12,060 nt of DNA from Parvularculaceae bacterium UBA4496 (lineage in GTDB: Bacteria > Pseudomonadota > Alphaproteobacteria > Caulobacterales > Parvularculaceae), in the NCBI GenBank assembly GCA_002388885.1, contig DGNI01000055.1, forward strand, positions 679 through 12,738. Reading direction: 5' to 3'. Made by a program: the position numbers and the translations under genes. Below the pieces are notes generated by a model, which was given only the letters and a program-made list of their open reading frames with translations, had not been told where the DNA came from and made no database searches. Below are positions 1 to 7,170 of the stretch, one piece after another; the first letter of the stretch is position 1, and every line of letters starts with the position of its first letter.

Positions 1-155
1 ACAAAATGTTCCGGACCCGCCGGATCGTCATAATAGGTATATTCGCCGATTTCGATCATCGGATAATCGACCAGCGGTTTTAGAAAACCAACCTGGGATA
101 CGCCGGGCATCGGATAAGGATTGTCAGGGTTTGGACCCTTTTTAAGAACAGGCAT
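1..155 (-). CDS. Vat/CatB-type O-acetyltransferase (hexapeptide repeat), N-terminal part, cut by window edge
   Basis: The 51 codons present begin MPVLKKGPNPDNPYPMPG and contain VGFLKPLVDYPMIEIGEYTYYDD. This closely follows the N-terminus of streptogramin A acetyltransferases (Vat) and CatB-related xenobiotic acetyltransferases (GPNP, YP..G, FIKP, the E-GEYSYYD motif). Those enzymes are left-handed beta-helix trimers that move acetyl from acetyl-CoA to a hydroxyl of an antibiotic or other small molecule. The hexapeptide repeats and catalytic histidine lie beyond the window, so activity cannot be judged. The ATG at 155 is preceded by CCGGAG at suitable spacing, which decides the start. It lies downstream of the 43-residue membrane protein gene on the same strand, after a 163-base gap that could hold its own promoter. 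Chromosomal homologues often have unknown natural substrates, so drug resistance should not be assumed. Confidence 0.75.
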   Translation of the reverse strand, partial: MPVLKKGPNPDNPYPMPGVSQVGFLKPLVDYPMIEIGEYTYYDDPAGPEHF

Positions 156-318
156 AACAGTCTCCGGAAAATGTGATTGATTAGCGATTGCCCGCCGCAT
201 AATTCGCGGAGCGCAATTTCAATCTCGGTTTCTGGAGTTAGTTGTTCACCGTCAGGGCCGTCCTTGTTCAAATACTTTGCGTGCTGATAGCTTCAGAAAC
301 GCCGTTTGTCCAGCAACC

Positions 319-450
319 CTAAACCAAACTTTCGTCCATGACCGGATCACCTTCCGGCGCGGCGCGATTGCTATTCGCTACAACCAACAACGCCCCAGCA
401 ACAAGCAAAGCGGCGATAAAAGCGAACAAAAGCCAGTGTCGGGGCGTCAT
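319..450 (-). CDS. 43-residue single-span membrane protein, unknown function
   Basis: This short frame starts with ATG at 450 and ends with TAG at 319-321. The product begins MTPRHWLLFAFIAALLVAGA, continues LLVVANSNRAAPEGDP and ends VMDESLV. Residues 6-25 form one strongly hydrophobic helix, followed by a short polar tail presumably in the periplasm; it could equally be a signal anchor. An AGAGGA ribosome-binding site sits 8 bases before the ATG, the best argument that the gene is real. It begins 27 bases after the stop of the threonine-synthase-type gene on the same strand, so it is likely the third gene of that transcript. I recognise no family. Confidence 0.6.
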   Translation of the reverse strand: MTPRHWLLFAFIAALLVAGALLVVANSNRAAPEGDPVMDESLV

Positions 451-477
451 AAATACAATCCTCTGTCCGGAAAAATG

Positions 478-1698
478 CTATTTGAATTGATTGAAGTCGA
501 CCGGCTTGTGACGATCAATAAACTTGAGCCGCGCCTTGTCTTCCAGCGGATATTTTTGCCCCGACGCGCAGCTGAAAAGAACGACGCGCTCTGTCTTGTC
601 AATTTGGCCGCTTTGCAGCGCCTGCTCATAGGCGGCATATGTCGCAGCGCCTTCCGGGCAAAGCATGTATCCTTCGGTACGGCCGATTTCGCGCCAGGCG
701 TCGAAAATTCTTTCCTCATCGACGGCGATGGCGAATCCGTTCGAGTCGCGCACTGCGTTAAGAATAAGAAAGTCGCCGACCGCTGCGGGCACGCGAATGC
801 CGGCCGCCGCCGTAAACGCTTCCTCCCAGACGCGCGCGTGTTTTTCACCCTTCTCCCACGCTTCGACAATCGGCGCGCAGCCCGCCGCCTGAACGGCGAT
901 CATTTTCGGTCTTTCAGGTCCGATCCATCCGATTTTTTCAAGCTCATCGAACGCCTTCCATACACCGATCGGCATCGTGCCGCCGCCGGTTGGAAAGAAA
1001 ATCGCGTCCGGCATCTCCCAGCCGAGTTGCTCAAGCACCTCAATACCGAGCGTTTTCTTGCCCTCGACGCGATAGGGCTCCTTCATAGTAGAAACGTCAA
1101 ACCAGCCGACTTCCTGCCTGCCCGCTCCGACAATCTTGCCGCAATGGTTGATATACCCATTGACGAGAAAAACATCCGCACCCTGAAAAACCGTTTCCGC
1201 CACATGGCAAGCCGGCGTATCGTCTGGGCACAAGACCGTTGAGCGTATGCCGGCGCGCGTTGCATAGGCGGCAAGCGCCGAACCGGCATTACCGTTGGTG
1301 GGCATGGCGAGATGTTTAAGCCCGAACTCCTTCGCCATGGAAACGGCCATGCCGAGACCGCGCGCCTTGAATGAACCGGAAGGCTGGCGGCTCTCGTCCT
1401 TGACTAGGACTTCGCCGGCGACGCCGAGCTTTTTTTCAAGACGGTGCAGCCGCACCAGCGGTGAGATAACCTCGCCCAGCGACACCCGGTTTTCCGGTTT
1501 AGAAACAGGCAGGAACTCACGATATCGCCACAACCCTTCCTTACGCGAGGCGAGTTCGTCCTTGCTGATCGCGGCTTTTACAGCGTCGAGGTCGTACCGG
1601 ACAAAAAGCGGTTTTCCGGCGTCCGATAAATTATGAGGCCGGCCCGCTTCATATTGCGCGCCGGTCTCGGTGCATTCCAAATGCGTGACAAAACTCAA
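478..1698 (-). CDS. threonine-synthase-type PLP-dependent enzyme (short form, COG0498-like; thrC-like)
   Basis: The 406-residue protein is a fold-type II pyridoxal-phosphate enzyme. Visible signatures are KDESRQPSGSFKARG (Schiff-base lysine K111), the phosphate/substrate loop MPTNGNAGSALAAYA (134-145), and the glycine loop FPTGGGTMP (236-243) that holds the cofactor phosphate. Threonine synthases turn O-phosphohomoserine into threonine. This is the shorter archaeal/plant-like type, not the roughly 460-residue form that many proteobacteria use as main ThrC. It may therefore be a paralogue acting on a related substrate. The N-terminal segment LECTETGAQYEAG keeps the position of the zinc-ribbon-like region of relatives but has only one cysteine. 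The start is TTG at 1698, overlapping the TPR gene's stop as TTGA, which implies translational coupling. A moderate GAGAA sequence precedes it. Confidence 0.85.
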   Translation of the reverse strand: MSFVTHLECTETGAQYEAGRPHNLSDAGKPLFVRYDLDAVKAAISKDELASRKEGLWRYREFLPVSKPENRVSLGEVISPLVRLHRLEKKLGVAGEVLVKDESRQPSGSFKARGLGMAVSMAKEFGLKHLAMPTNGNAGSALAAYATRAGIRSTVLCPDDTPACHVAETVFQGADVFLVNGYINHCGKIVGAGRQEVGWFDVSTMKEPYRVEGKKTLGIEVLEQLGWEMPDAIFFPTGGGTMPIGVWKAFDELEKIGWIGPERPKMIAVQAAGCAPIVEAWEKGEKHARVWEEAFTAAAGIRVPAAVGDFLILNAVRDSNGFAIAVDEERIFDAWREIGRTEGYMLCPEGAATYAAYEQALQSGQIDKTERVVLFSCASGQKYPLEDKARLKFIDRHKPVDFNQFK

Positions 1699-2228
1699 GG
1701 ATGGTTCTCTAGCTTCTGTTGAGCGAGCGTGAAGCCCGGATTTTCTTCGAGCGCTTTTTTATATGCTTCGCGCGCCTTGTCAGCATCGTTCCGCGCATCG
1801 TGGATCAGCCCGATATTATACCAGGCCGCCCATGGCTTAGAGATATTCGCCTCAAGGGCGCGTTCATAATCTGCAAGGGCTTCATCGTAACGCGATGCCA
1901 GGAAGAAGCTGTTGCCCCGGTTAAGATAAGCCTCCCCAAGCGACCCGTCGATCTCTAACGCCGCATTGAAATCCTCCAGCGCAGCGCCCAAGTCGCCGTT
2001 GCGATTATGAATGATGCCCCGGTTGACCAATGTCTTTTTACGGTCGAGGCGCGTCGTCCCCGGATTTTCAAGCGCGGTATCGCACGGTTCCGTGTCGCTC
2101 GAATAATCGTCATTCGCATTATTGTAACAGGCCGCCGCGTCGGTCGCGCCGATCGTCGTGACCGACATCTGCGCGCTTGCCGGTACGATCATCAACATGA
2201 AGGCCGTCATTCCTGCCAGATATCTCAT
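1695..2228 (-). CDS. secreted TPR protein
   Basis: The 177-residue product starts MRYLAGMTAFMLMIVPASAQ, a signal peptide with likely cleavage after ASA. A linker (about 20-60) carries two cysteines, C34 and C49, that could form a disulfide. Three TPR motifs follow at roughly 64-97, 98-131 and 132-165, seen as NRGIIHNRNGDLGAALEDFN, NRGNSFFLASRYDEALADYE and YNIGLIHDARNDADKAREAY. TPRs bind other proteins, here in the periplasm; the partner is unknown. The frame extends 19 codons upstream, but the ATG at 2228 has GGGAG 8 bases before it and begins directly at the signal peptide, so I chose it. Its stop overlaps the start of the PLP enzyme gene, although a secreted TPR protein has no obvious link to amino-acid metabolism. 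Confidence 0.8.
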   Translation of the reverse strand: MRYLAGMTAFMLMIVPASAQMSVTTIGATDAAACYNNANDDYSSDTEPCDTALENPGTTRLDRKKTLVNRGIIHNRNGDLGAALEDFNAALEIDGSLGEAYLNRGNSFFLASRYDEALADYERALEANISKPWAAWYNIGLIHDARNDADKAREAYKKALEENPGFTLAQQKLENHP

Positions 2229-2302
2229 TTCCATTTCTCCCATGTCGCCGCGCAAGGACAGTTTATCCCGCCCGGGCCGGAGCAACCATCATTCATAACA
2301 TG

Positions 2303-2332
2303 CGTTGTTTTGTGCGCCGCAGCAACTATGTT
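2303..2332 (+). promoter_or_regulatory. possible sigma70-type promoter for the bdhA–patatin pair
   Basis: TTGTTT at 2305-2310 and TATGTT at 2327-2332 are separated by 16 bases, 37 bases before the bdhA start codon. Both hexamers are imperfect. The region also has to hold a promoter for the divergent TPR gene, which I could not place. Confidence 0.3.
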
Positions 2333-2368
2333 AGCGGGGCCAATTTCAGTCACCAGAAAGGACGTTTT

Positions 2369-3151
2369 ATGAGCAGTCCCAAAAACGCCGTCATAACCGG
2401 CTCGACTTCGGGTATCGGCCTCGGGATCGCAACCGCATTCACCGCCGAGGGCTGGAACGTGATGCTCAACGGCTTTGGCGACGCCGGGGAAATCGAAAAA
2501 ACCAGGGCCGGGTTGGAGGAAAAGCATGGCGTCAGAGTGCTCTACAACGGCGCGGATATGACCAAGCCGGAAGAAATCAAATCCCTGATTGCGGAAACGG
2601 AAAGCGCCTTTGGATCCGTCGACGTGCTCGTCAACAACGCCGGCATCCAGCACGTCTCTCCCGTAGAAGACTTCCCGGAAGCCAAATGGGATGCGATCAT
2701 CGCCATCAATCTATCATCGGCATTTCATACGACCAAAGCGGTCTTTGCGGGCATGAAAAAGCGAGGACATGGGCGCATCATCAATGTCGCCTCCGCACAT
2801 GGCCTCGTCGCATCGCCTTTCAAATCCGCATATGTCGCTGCGAAGCACGGCATCGTCGGCTTCACCAAGACAATTGCGCTTGAAGGCGCAGAGCACGGCG
2901 TCACCTGTAACGCCATCTGTCCGGGCTATGTCAAAACCCCATTGGTGGAAGCGCAAATACCCGACACGGCAAAAGCGCGCGGCATGAGCGAAGAAGAAGT
3001 GGTGCAGAAAGTCATTCTGGAGGCGCAGCCGACGAAGAAATTCGTCACCGTCGAACAGGTCGGCGCCCTTGCCGTCTTTCTCGCCTCCGAGAATGCGGCT
3101 TCGATCACCGGCGCCGCCTATCAGATCGACGGCGGCTGGGTCGCCAAATAA
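2369..3151 (+). CDS. bdhA: D-3-hydroxybutyrate dehydrogenase (SDR family)
   Basis: This 260-residue classical short-chain dehydrogenase oxidises D-3-hydroxybutyrate to acetoacetate with NAD+, the step after polyhydroxybutyrate or ketone-body breakdown. The NAD-binding loop TGSTSGIG (10-17), NNAG (89-92) and the catalytic set N114, S142, Y155, K159 are all present. Residues known to contact substrate in bacterial 3-hydroxybutyrate dehydrogenases fall at the same numbers: Q94, H144, K152, Q196 and W257. This separates it from generic SDRs; position 187 is Tyr where characterised enzymes have Trp. The length matches the family. The frame is open 23 codons further upstream, but the ATG at 2369 has AGGAC before it and gives the normal N-terminus. 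Its TAA overlaps the next gene's ATG (TAATG). Confidence 0.93.
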   Translation: MSSPKNAVITGSTSGIGLGIATAFTAEGWNVMLNGFGDAGEIEKTRAGLEEKHGVRVLYNGADMTKPEEIKSLIAETESAFGSVDVLVNNAGIQHVSPVEDFPEAKWDAIIAINLSSAFHTTKAVFAGMKKRGHGRIINVASAHGLVASPFKSAYVAAKHGIVGFTKTIALEGAEHGVTCNAICPGYVKTPLVEAQIPDTAKARGMSEEEVVQKVILEAQPTKKFVTVEQVGALAVFLASENAASITGAAYQIDGGWVAK

Positions 3152-4188
3152 TGGCGAAAGCAAAAAAGAAGCATATCAACCTGGCGTTTCAGGGCGGCGG
3201 CGCCCATGGCGCCGTGACCTGGGGTGTTGCCGACCGGCTGCTCGAAGACGACCGAATCGATATCGACGCCATTTCGGGCTCGAGCGCCGGCGCAGTCAAC
3301 GCCGCCGCGGTTGCCTATGGCCTGCACAAGAATGGCTGCGACGGGGCCCGCGAAACGCTCAATGAATTATGGAAAGCCATCAGCGACGCCGGCGAAGTTT
3401 ACAGCCCGGTCCGCGCCAATCCCTTTCCGGTCAATTTCGGCGCGAACGATCTCGTGAACGCCTTTTCCTACCAAATGTTCGAGGCGGTGACCCGCGCGCT
3501 GTCACCTTATCAGTTCAATCCATTCGATGTGAACCCGTTAAGGGACATTCTCAACAAATGCATCGATTTCGAAAGTCTCAAACACTGTAAAGTCACAAAA
3601 CTCTTCATCGCCGCAACCAACGTGAAGTCCGGCAAGGTGCATGTTTTCAATACGAATGACGTATCGACAGACGTGATCTGCGCCTCAACCTGCCTGCCGT
3701 TCCTGTTCAAGGCCGTGGAAATCGACGGAGAATTTTACTGGGACGGGGGCTATATGGGAAATCCAGTTCTGTTTCCGTTTTTCTATGAAGCAGAGTCATC
3801 CGACATTGTGATCGTTCACGTGAACCCTATTGAGCGTGAGGACGTGCCGAAGACTTCGACCGAAATCATGAACCGCGTCAACGAAATCAGCTTTAACTCG
3901 TCCTTATTGCGAGAGCTGCGCGCCATCAATTTCGTCCACAAGCTGCTGGATGACGGCTGGATCAAGGATAAATACCGCGATCGTCTGCGCGACATTCGCG
4001 TGCATTCCATTAGGTCGGACAAGGCGCTCGAAGATTTCGACGTCGCAAGCAAATTCCGCACCGACTGGGCGTTTCTTACGTCCTTGAAAGAAAAAGGGCG
4101 GGAAAAAGCTGACGCTTGGCTCGATGAAAATTTTGAAAATCTCGGAGCCCGCTCTTCCGTGAATTTAAAAGAAATGTTTGCAGAATAA
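3151..4188 (+). CDS. patatin-like phospholipase/acyl hydrolase
   Basis: The 345-residue protein opens with the patatin oxyanion loop FQGGGAHGAV (13-22), then the nucleophile elbow GSSAG (43-47, Ser45) and the DGG motif at 198-200 in FYWDGGYMGNP. Ser45 and Asp198 form the expected Ser-Asp dyad. Such enzymes cleave acyl esters of lipids. No signal peptide or transmembrane segment is evident, so it is probably cytosolic or peripheral to the inner membrane. The start overlaps the bdhA stop by one base (TAATG), implying coupled expression. That placement suggests, by inference only, that the substrate yields something linked to 3-hydroxybutyrate, such as a PHB ester or granule lipid. No terminator was recognised after it. 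Confidence 0.9.
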   Translation: MAKAKKKHINLAFQGGGAHGAVTWGVADRLLEDDRIDIDAISGSSAGAVNAAAVAYGLHKNGCDGARETLNELWKAISDAGEVYSPVRANPFPVNFGANDLVNAFSYQMFEAVTRALSPYQFNPFDVNPLRDILNKCIDFESLKHCKVTKLFIAATNVKSGKVHVFNTNDVSTDVICASTCLPFLFKAVEIDGEFYWDGGYMGNPVLFPFFYEAESSDIVIVHVNPIEREDVPKTSTEIMNRVNEISFNSSLLRELRAINFVHKLLDDGWIKDKYRDRLRDIRVHSIRSDKALEDFDVASKFRTDWAFLTSLKEKGREKADAWLDENFENLGARSSVNLKEMFAE

Positions 4189-4388
4189 GAGTGGTCTTAA
4201 ACATTGCCTCAAAGCATCGCAATCGTGCGCCATAACTTTTAAAAAATTGCAACCCTAACGGCGTGTTCATTACTCGCGCGTCATGACCCAGACTTAACTA
4301 ACAAAAGAATCAATTCTTCCTATTTTCGTCATTGCACGGCGCATTTCCGAAAGCCAGGCCGCAGTGAACGAAACCAAGGAGTAAAACA

Positions 4389-4946
4389 ATGCTACGTCAT
4401 TCCCTTTTCGGCCTGTCAACGCTGGCGCTGATGACCGCGACGGCGTGCGCACAGGAAGATACAACCAAAATCTCCGGCGCTGAAACGAAAGTGACGCCGG
4501 AAGTCACTGACACGGCGACGACCGTTCAAACCGAAACAAAAATCCTGGACGCTGCCCAGGTCAAAACCAAAAGCGAAGCCAAACTCTACGCTGAATCTGA
4601 ATTCAGACAGGCTGATATCAACAAGGATGGCTCTGTCGATAAAAACGAGTTCCTCGCTTACGCCGTGCTTAGAGCGCCCGTTAACGACCCTTTGGCGGAA
4701 AACATTGACGAGCCAGTAACGGCCAGCGATGAAACCGCTTCAATGGAAGAGCCGGCTAACGCCGAGGAACAGTTTGCGGAGATCAGCAATGGCGACGAGG
4801 TTATTTCGGAAATGGAAATGGTCGAAAGGCGCGTCGCGCAGTTCGATGAAGCCGACACGAACGATGACGAACAGCTTGACGTTGAGGAAAGCAAGGAATT
4901 CATCAAGCTTTCGCAGCTGAAACCATCGTCCAGCACGTCGCTTTAA
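4389..4946 (+). CDS. secreted EF-hand calcium-binding protein, likely lipoprotein
   Basis: The 185-residue acidic protein begins MLRHSLFGLSTLALMTATAC. The segment ATAC at 17-20 can serve as a relaxed lipobox, with lipidation at C20; cleavage after ACA by signal peptidase I is the alternative. A Thr/Glu-rich linker follows. EF-hand loop 1 is DINKDGSVDKNE (76-87), with canonical ligands at 76, 78, 80 and 87. Loop 2 is DTNDDEQLDVEE (156-167), where Glu replaces the usual Gly at loop position 6. Between them ISNGDEVISEME (132-143) looks like a degenerate third loop. A strong AAGGAG lies upstream of the ATG. The 200-base region before it has no confident promoter; it contains a small palindrome at 4305-4318. 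Function beyond probable calcium binding is unknown. Confidence 0.82.
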   Translation: MLRHSLFGLSTLALMTATACAQEDTTKISGAETKVTPEVTDTATTVQTETKILDAAQVKTKSEAKLYAESEFRQADINKDGSVDKNEFLAYAVLRAPVNDPLAENIDEPVTASDETASMEEPANAEEQFAEISNGDEVISEMEMVERRVAQFDEADTNDDEQLDVEESKEFIKLSQLKPSSSTSL

Positions 4947-4963
4947 CGCCGCCGCCTGAACGG

Positions 4964-5000
4964 AAAAAAGCCCCCGCCGTTTACGGCGGGGGCTTTTTTT
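4964..5000. terminator. bidirectional rho-independent terminator between the convergent EF-hand and znuD-like genes
   Basis: A 17-base perfect inverted repeat has arms at 4964-4980 and 4983-4999, with a GC-rich core (CCCCCGCCG / CGGCGGGGG) flanked by A6 on one side and T7 on the other. It gives a terminator with a U-tract on both strands. The T-run at 4994-5000 overlaps the znuD-like stop codon (complement of 4999-5001). Confidence 0.93.
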
Positions 5001-7095
5001 AAAACGCGCCGCGAAGCGTGAGTTTGAAATTGCGGCCCGGCAGGGGCGTAACGTCTTTCAGGAACGACGTGTGAAGACGCGCCTCCTCGTCGGTGACATT
5101 GTCAGCGCGAAGTTGCACCGACAGGCCGTGTCCCTCGCCGCCCGGCCGCCATGTCGCCGCCAGATTGACAAGCGTATAGCCTTCTGTAGGTAACTCGGAC
5201 GTAGCGATCCTGTCCTGATCGGCAGTGATTTCCACTTCGCCGCGTAGATCGACATGCGATGACCTCGCTTCCAACCCCAAGATGGAACGCAATGGCGGAA
5301 TACGCGGCACGTCGCCGCCCGCATCCTTGAATTTGGCTCGCACGAAATCGACCTGCGCTCGGCCCGAAACTTCGAACGGGCCAGCCGTAAACAAGTCCGC
5401 CTCGATCTCCGATTCAAATCCTTTGAAGGTCGCGTCCTGCGCCGTGAAGTCAAACACCGGCAGTTCATCTTCTTCCATACCGTTCGGAACAAGCGCGATG
5501 AAACCCTTATAGTCGGTGTAAAACCCGTTCACGGTGAACGACACAGCGCCGAACTCGCTATGGAAAGATGTTTCAATCCCTCTCGCCGTTTCCTTGTCCA
5601 GCGTCGGATCGCCGATTTCAAATGCATTTGTGGCGAGATGCGGCCCGTTGGAGAACAACTCTTCCGGCGCCGGCGCCCGTTCTGTACGCAGCGCATTGAT
5701 CCCGAAAAAGATATTTTCGGTTGGTTCGAAACCAATGCCCGCCGATACGCTGAACGCGTCAAAAGAGCGGCTTAAACTAACCGTTTCAGCTTCGGTTTTT
5801 GTGTGTTCATACCGCCCGGCGACCTGAATATGGAACAGGTCGGTTTCGTATTCACGTACGGTAAATACGCCGAACTGATCGGTGACATTAGGCGGGGTAA
5901 AAGCCTCATCGCCGATGGCTTCGAAATCACGATGCTTGAACTGAAAACCGGATGCGCCGCGAAACCGTCCGTATTCCTTTTCCAGAAATTCAACCCGGCC
6001 TTCATATCCCTCGTTGTTAAAGGTCGTGCCGATCTCGTCGCCCTCTAGCTCGCGGTGAACGTAATCAGCATAGCCAAAGCGAATTTTCGTCGTATCCACG
6101 AACAAGAACGGCTTGTTGAACTCGCCCATGAGGTCGAAGCGCTTTTGCTCGAGATCGATGCGAACGGATTCTTCGCCCTCCTCCTCTTCTTCCTCTTCGC
6201 CGTCCTCTTCATGATGATGGCCGCCACCCGGAACGCCGTAATTGGCGTTCAGAATCTTGCCGGAAATCCCGAAAAAGCCGTCCTCGAAGATGAACGACGC
6301 GCCGACTGAGCCGCCTTTAGTTTCGATGTCAGAGTTTTCAACAAGGCCGAACGCTTCTTCCTCTTCGTGTTCGTTATCTTCTTCCTCGTCATCATGCTCT
6401 TCTTCTTCGAGCGCGCGCAACCCTGCGGACTCGGCAAACCCCGGTATGTCATAGTCGTCGGTGTTGCGGTAAAAACCATCGCCATGAAAGACGAGATCAG
6501 CACCGCCAAGTTTGCCCAGCAACATGTCAAAACCGCCAGCGGCTTCGACCGAGTCATTAACAGTCGCGAGGCTCGTTCTGAGCGCGCCGTCGATGCCGCC
6601 CTCGGGAACCGTGTCCGGGATGCGCCCGTCAAAGACGTTTACGACGCCGCCAGCAGCAGAACTGCCGTAATAAAGCGTCGCCGCGCCGCGGACGATTTCC
6701 ACACGCTCCGCGGTAGCAGGCTCTACCGCGACGGCGTGATCGTCGCTCACCGATGATGCGTCGATTGATCCGATGCCAGCGTCGAGAACACTGACACGAT
6801 CACCACCCAGCCCGCGAATGATCGGACGGCTGGCCGCCGGTCCGAAAAATGTCGATGAAATGCCGGGCTCCTGCCGCAGCAACTCCCCGATCGACGCCTC
6901 CCCGCGCGAAGCGAGATCTTCCTCGGTCAATACAGACGCCGCGATGATGGATTCATGTTCCGGATGCGCGATAGGCGAACCGGTCACTATAATCTCATCA
7001 TCGGTATGGCCGTGATCCTCATCTTGCGCCCAAACGGCGCCAGGACTCGCCACAGCAATCACCGCTGCGCTGCTCCACAAAATTTTCTTATGCAC
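4999..7095 (-). CDS. znuD: ZnuD-type TonB-dependent outer-membrane zinc receptor
   Basis: The 698-residue protein has a signal peptide (1-23, cleavage VWA-Q), a TonB box DDEIIVTGS (32-40), a plug with RPIIRGLGGDRV and VEIVRGAATLYYGS (90-145), and a beta-barrel ending in Phe. From memory it parallels Neisseria ZnuD at several places: SDDHAVAVEPA, the plug end with VFDGRIPDTVPEGG, FNNEGYEGRVE, the barrel strand ATNAFEIGDPTLDKE and the C-terminal SFLKDVTPLPGRNF. Two predicted surface loops are extremely acidic and His-bearing: about 230-247, and about 291-309 with GGGHHHEEDG. The mature N-terminus is also His-rich (DEDHGHTDDE). All fit metal capture. The start is GTG at 7095, with GAGGGAG 8 bases upstream. 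It follows a small His/Cys membrane protein gene. Nickel or another divalent metal is the alternative substrate. Confidence 0.85.
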   Translation of the reverse strand: MHKKILWSSAAVIAVASPGAVWAQDEDHGHTDDEIIVTGSPIAHPEHESIIAASVLTEEDLASRGEASIGELLRQEPGISSTFFGPAASRPIIRGLGGDRVSVLDAGIGSIDASSVSDDHAVAVEPATAERVEIVRGAATLYYGSSAAGGVVNVFDGRIPDTVPEGGIDGALRTSLATVNDSVEAAGGFDMLLGKLGGADLVFHGDGFYRNTDDYDIPGFAESAGLRALEEEEHDDEEEDNEHEEEEAFGLVENSDIETKGGSVGASFIFEDGFFGISGKILNANYGVPGGGHHHEEDGEEEEEEEGEESVRIDLEQKRFDLMGEFNKPFLFVDTTKIRFGYADYVHRELEGDEIGTTFNNEGYEGRVEFLEKEYGRFRGASGFQFKHRDFEAIGDEAFTPPNVTDQFGVFTVREYETDLFHIQVAGRYEHTKTEAETVSLSRSFDAFSVSAGIGFEPTENIFFGINALRTERAPAPEELFSNGPHLATNAFEIGDPTLDKETARGIETSFHSEFGAVSFTVNGFYTDYKGFIALVPNGMEEDELPVFDFTAQDATFKGFESEIEADLFTAGPFEVSGRAQVDFVRAKFKDAGGDVPRIPPLRSILGLEARSSHVDLRGEVEITADQDRIATSELPTEGYTLVNLAATWRPGGEGHGLSVQLRADNVTDEEARLHTSFLKDVTPLPGRNFKLTLRGAF

Positions 7096-7137
7096 TTTTT
7101 GACTCCCTCAAGCCTTCAAACCGGCATTGGCGCCGGC

Positions 7138-7170
7138 GGTAACAATCAACAAAATTCTCGGATTGTTATC
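7138..7170. promoter_or_regulatory. inverted repeat before znuD-like gene, candidate operator
   Basis: The arms GGTAACAATC (7138-7147) and GATTGTTATC (7161-7170) pair at 9 of 10 positions across a 13-base spacer. The centres are 23 bases apart, about two helical turns. The repeat lies 43 bases upstream of the znuD-like GTG and covers the stop codon of the preceding gene. The role is unproven; a metal-regulator site or an mRNA stem is possible. Confidence 0.35.

Noticed and set aside
80..271. 63-codon TTG-initiated frame on the minus strand
   Set aside because: It overlaps the Vat/CatB-like start in another frame. Its first 35 codons fall in the gap and look somewhat protein-like, but there is no ATG or ribosome site and no recognised similarity; a decayed remnant cannot be excluded.
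277..1242. 321-codon open frame on the plus strand opposite the threonine-synthase-type gene
   Set aside because: It is Arg-rich without any motif and antisense to a well-conserved PLP enzyme.
4305..4318. AAGAAT-CA-ATTCTT palindrome upstream of the EF-hand gene
   Set aside because: Six-base arms in AT-rich sequence are expected by chance; no promoter element could be aligned with it, so it is not listed as an operator.
6166..6420. GAA/CTTC-rich tracts as possible simple-sequence repeats or CRISPR-like array
   Set aside because: They encode the acidic receptor loops in frame and show no regular repeat-spacer unit.
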